DNA from: Candidatus Methylarchaceae archaeon HK01M
GTDB taxonomy: Archaea > Thermoproteota > Nitrososphaeria > Nitrososphaerales > JACAEJ01
Direction of reading: 5' to 3'
NCBI GenBank assembly: GCA_024256245.1
Contig: JAKLZD010000156.1
Span: forward strand, 1 to 5,749
Length of the DNA: 5,749 nt
Shown here piece after piece: positions 4,705-5,749 of the stretch (position 1 is the stretch's first letter; each line of letters begins with the position of its first letter). The position numbers and the translations under genes were made by a program. The notes beneath the pieces were generated by a model. It made no database searches. It saw only the letters and a program-made list of their open reading frames with translations, and was not told the DNA's origin.

Positions 4705-5100
4705 TTGAAATATCGTCTTATAGATCTATTGGCCTGCCCTATCTGCAAGACCTTCCCCCTCCAACTTATCGTCTTCAATAAAGTTCATGCAGGTTCATCA
4801 GACACTATAAAGCCTTGTGATGAATACTGTAGCTATAATGAGAAAAAGATTGCCGATCTAAAAAGTGAAGATATCCCTCTAGATTGTAGAGGTTGCCTTC
4901 AGATCAATATAGTAGAAGGAATTCTTATCTGTCGAAGTTGCCTCCGTTGGTACCCTATCATAGAAGAAATACCTCACATGCTACCCGATGATCTTAGAAA
5001 AGAAGTAGAAGATCTAGGATTCCTAACTAAGAATAAGGAGAGAATCCCACAGACCATACTCACTGAAGGAAAGCCGTTTAATTTGTCAAGATCGATTTGA
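4705..5100 (+). CDS. Trm112-family zinc protein, enlarged archaeal form
   Basis: This 131-residue protein begins MKYRLIDLLACPICKTFPL and has EGILICRSCLRWYPIIEEIPHMLPDDLR at about 71-98; together these are the two halves of the Trm112/YcaR zinc-binding domain. The canonical zinc ligands would be C11, C14, C76 and C79. In eukaryotes and haloarchaea Trm112 is a small activating partner of SAM-dependent methyltransferases acting on tRNA, rRNA and release factor. The insert between the halves carries C38, C42, C61 and C64, enough for a second metal site. Residues 99-131 form a tail beyond the usual end. The start is TTG at 4705, the only plausible one after an in-frame TGA at 4681-4683; AGGAA just upstream may be its ribosome-binding site. 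No methyltransferase is in the window. Confidence 0.83.
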   Translation: MKYRLIDLLACPICKTFPLQLIVFNKVHAGSSDTIKPCDEYCSYNEKKIADLKSEDIPLDCRGCLQINIVEGILICRSCLRWYPIIEEIPHMLPDDLRKEVEDLGFLTKNKERIPQTILTEGKPFNLSRSI

Positions 5101-5106
5101 TTTTTT
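5086..5106 (+). terminator. T-run terminator of the Trm112 gene
   Basis: TTTTTT at 5101-5106 directly follows the TGA stop at 5098-5100, a typical archaeal termination signal. A weak 5-bp stem (TCAAG 5086-5090 with TTTGA 5096-5100, one G-T pair) precedes it. The T-run is probably the working part. Confidence 0.55.
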
Positions 5107-5169
5107 AGAAATTTGATGTTGTAAGAAAGATACTATAAGGTTAATAATCTATTGAAAATTTGCTACCAT

Positions 5170-5406
5170 TTACAGACTTTCGATTACTATCATTGTGAGA
5201 GTGGACCTTACTTTATCTAAGCGTCTGATCTTCCACGTTACTGTCTCTTTTACCTTCTCCATAGTATTTGCCGATATCTTTGCAATGATATCATAGACGC
5301 CGTAAACAAAGTGGGCTTCTTCTACATTCTCGATCTTCCCAAGCTCTTTTAATATCTCCCCTTCTGCTCCAACGTCTGCATTTATCAATACGAACGCTAC
5401 AGGCAT
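5170..5406 (-). CDS. Stand-alone Lrp/AsnC ligand-binding (RAM) domain protein
   Basis: This 78-residue protein, beginning MPVAFVLINADVGAEGEILK, consists of a single RAM/AsnC C-terminal domain: strand, helix (GAEGEILKELGKIE), two strands around VEEAHFVYGVYDIIAKI (28-44), a helix (METVKE-like, 49-57) and a last strand, STLTMIVIE (68-76). The VYGVYDIIAK segment holds the glycine/tyrosine turn of the ligand pocket. There is no helix-turn-helix, so it cannot bind DNA alone. Such small proteins are common in archaea and form ring-like oligomers that bind amino acids or modulate full-length Lrp regulators; the ligand here is unknown. The ATG at 5406 has no ribosome-binding site, and a TATA-like AATTTATTAA lies about 25-31 bases upstream, indicating a leaderless message. 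The gene converges on Trm112. Confidence 0.87.
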   Translation of the reverse strand: MPVAFVLINADVGAEGEILKELGKIENVEEAHFVYGVYDIIAKISANTMEKVKETVTWKIRRLDKVRSTLTMIVIESL

Positions 5407-5428
5407 ACTATAAAGTGGTACATTCTTC

Positions 5429-5438
5429 TTAATAAATT
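5429..5438 (-). promoter_or_regulatory. TATA box of the Lrp/AsnC-type gene
   Basis: On the minus strand this reads AATTTATTAA and is centred about 27 bases upstream of the ATG at 5406. The spacing places the transcription start at or next to the start codon, in agreement with the absence of a ribosome-binding site. Confidence 0.6.
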
Positions 5439-5749
5439 TTCATACTTTTAAAACGCAAAAATTCAAAAAAAATCAATTTGGCCCAAGTAGTTTGAGCATA
5501 CCTTAGAATGGTGACAGTTATGAAAAAATCAATTTATGAGTGATATCAGGTTTCATTACATTATATATGAGTAATTTTGTATCTTTATGTTATGACCGAG
5601 AAATGATGATTTCTTTGATTTATCCAATAATTATCTGCCATTTTACATTTCATCGATAGTTGTAAAGGCTATTTTCTTACATCAAAGCGATGATTTTGGT
5701 CGTTCTTATTCGCCTTCTTCTAAATATGAGGATAGAATGAAATGAGGAT
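5439..5749. other. A/T-rich gene-free stretch with a 13-bp direct repeat
   Basis: I find no convincing gene on either strand. AAAAAATCAATTT occurs at 5467-5479 and again at 5523-5535, 56 bases apart. GGTGA (5510-5514) stands 5 bases before an ATG at 5520, but that frame closes after seven codons (MKKSIYE). A small hairpin, AGAAAT-GATG-ATTTCT, lies at 5599-5614. Near the right edge, CTAAATAT (about 5720-5727) and a doubled ATGAGGAT (5726-5733 and 5742-5749) may belong to the promoter or start of a gene beyond the window. Confidence 0.4.

Noticed and set aside
5520..5543. Seven-codon frame MKKSIYE behind a good GGTGA site
   Set aside because: It is too short, continues into more stops and has no recognisable downstream remnant; probably chance in A/T-rich sequence.
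5595..5700. C/D box guide RNA suggested by AATGATGA and CGATGATT
   Set aside because: Matching CTGA D boxes at the required spacing are absent on the plus strand, and the minus strand shows no better set.
1..5749. CRISPR array, tRNA, insertion sequence or toxin-antitoxin pair
   Set aside because: I see no regularly spaced repeats, no tRNA cloverleaf with CCA-type end, no transposase and no paired small toxin and antitoxin frames.

Overview
The window most likely comes from an archaeon, and the TACK lineages (Thermoproteota in the broad sense, such as Bathyarchaeia or Nitrososphaeria relatives) fit best. The sequence supports this with A/T-rich boxes about 25 bases upstream of start codons that have no ribosome-binding site (leaderless expression), GTG and TTG starts, a T-run terminator, heavy use of AGA/AGG and ATA codons, a stand-alone Lrp/AsnC ligand-binding domain protein, an archaeal-type inositol monophosphatase and an enlarged Trm112 protein. 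The lineage is an inference from gene content; no rRNA or tRNA is present to fix it.

Left part (1-424): a decayed or recently rearranged patch. The first 32 codons of a DUF4256 gene run off the left edge on the minus strand. Beside it lies a remnant of a DUF1801 (YdhG-like) gene with an in-frame stop. Both families are more familiar from bacteria and methanogens, so the patch may have been acquired by transfer.

Membrane-protein part (425-1936): a 71-residue protein with two membrane segments (minus) and a 208-residue protein with about six (plus) diverge from a 186-bp spacer rich in palindromes. The second gene converges on, and overlaps by 42 bp, a SpoIIM-family (DUF95) membrane protein on the minus strand. 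A 237-bp gene-free spacer with several inverted repeats follows.

Kinase part (2174-4648): a leaderless phosphotransferase of the APH/choline-kinase superfamily and an adenylylsulfate-kinase-like protein form a tight two-gene operon 14 bp apart. They converge on an inositol-monophosphatase-family enzyme whose stop lies 7 bp from the kinase stop. The kinase-like protein lacks hallmark APS-site residues, so the pair may be a two-kinase system acting on an unidentified small molecule rather than a sulfate-assimilation step. This is the most interesting part of the window.

Right part (4649-5749): the phosphatase gene and a Trm112-family zinc protein diverge from a 56-bp spacer centred on a palindromic A/T box, and both appear to start with TTG. 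Trm112 ends in a T-run and converges on the leaderless Lrp/AsnC-type domain protein. The last 343 bp hold no convincing gene, only an A/T-rich spacer with a 13-bp direct repeat.
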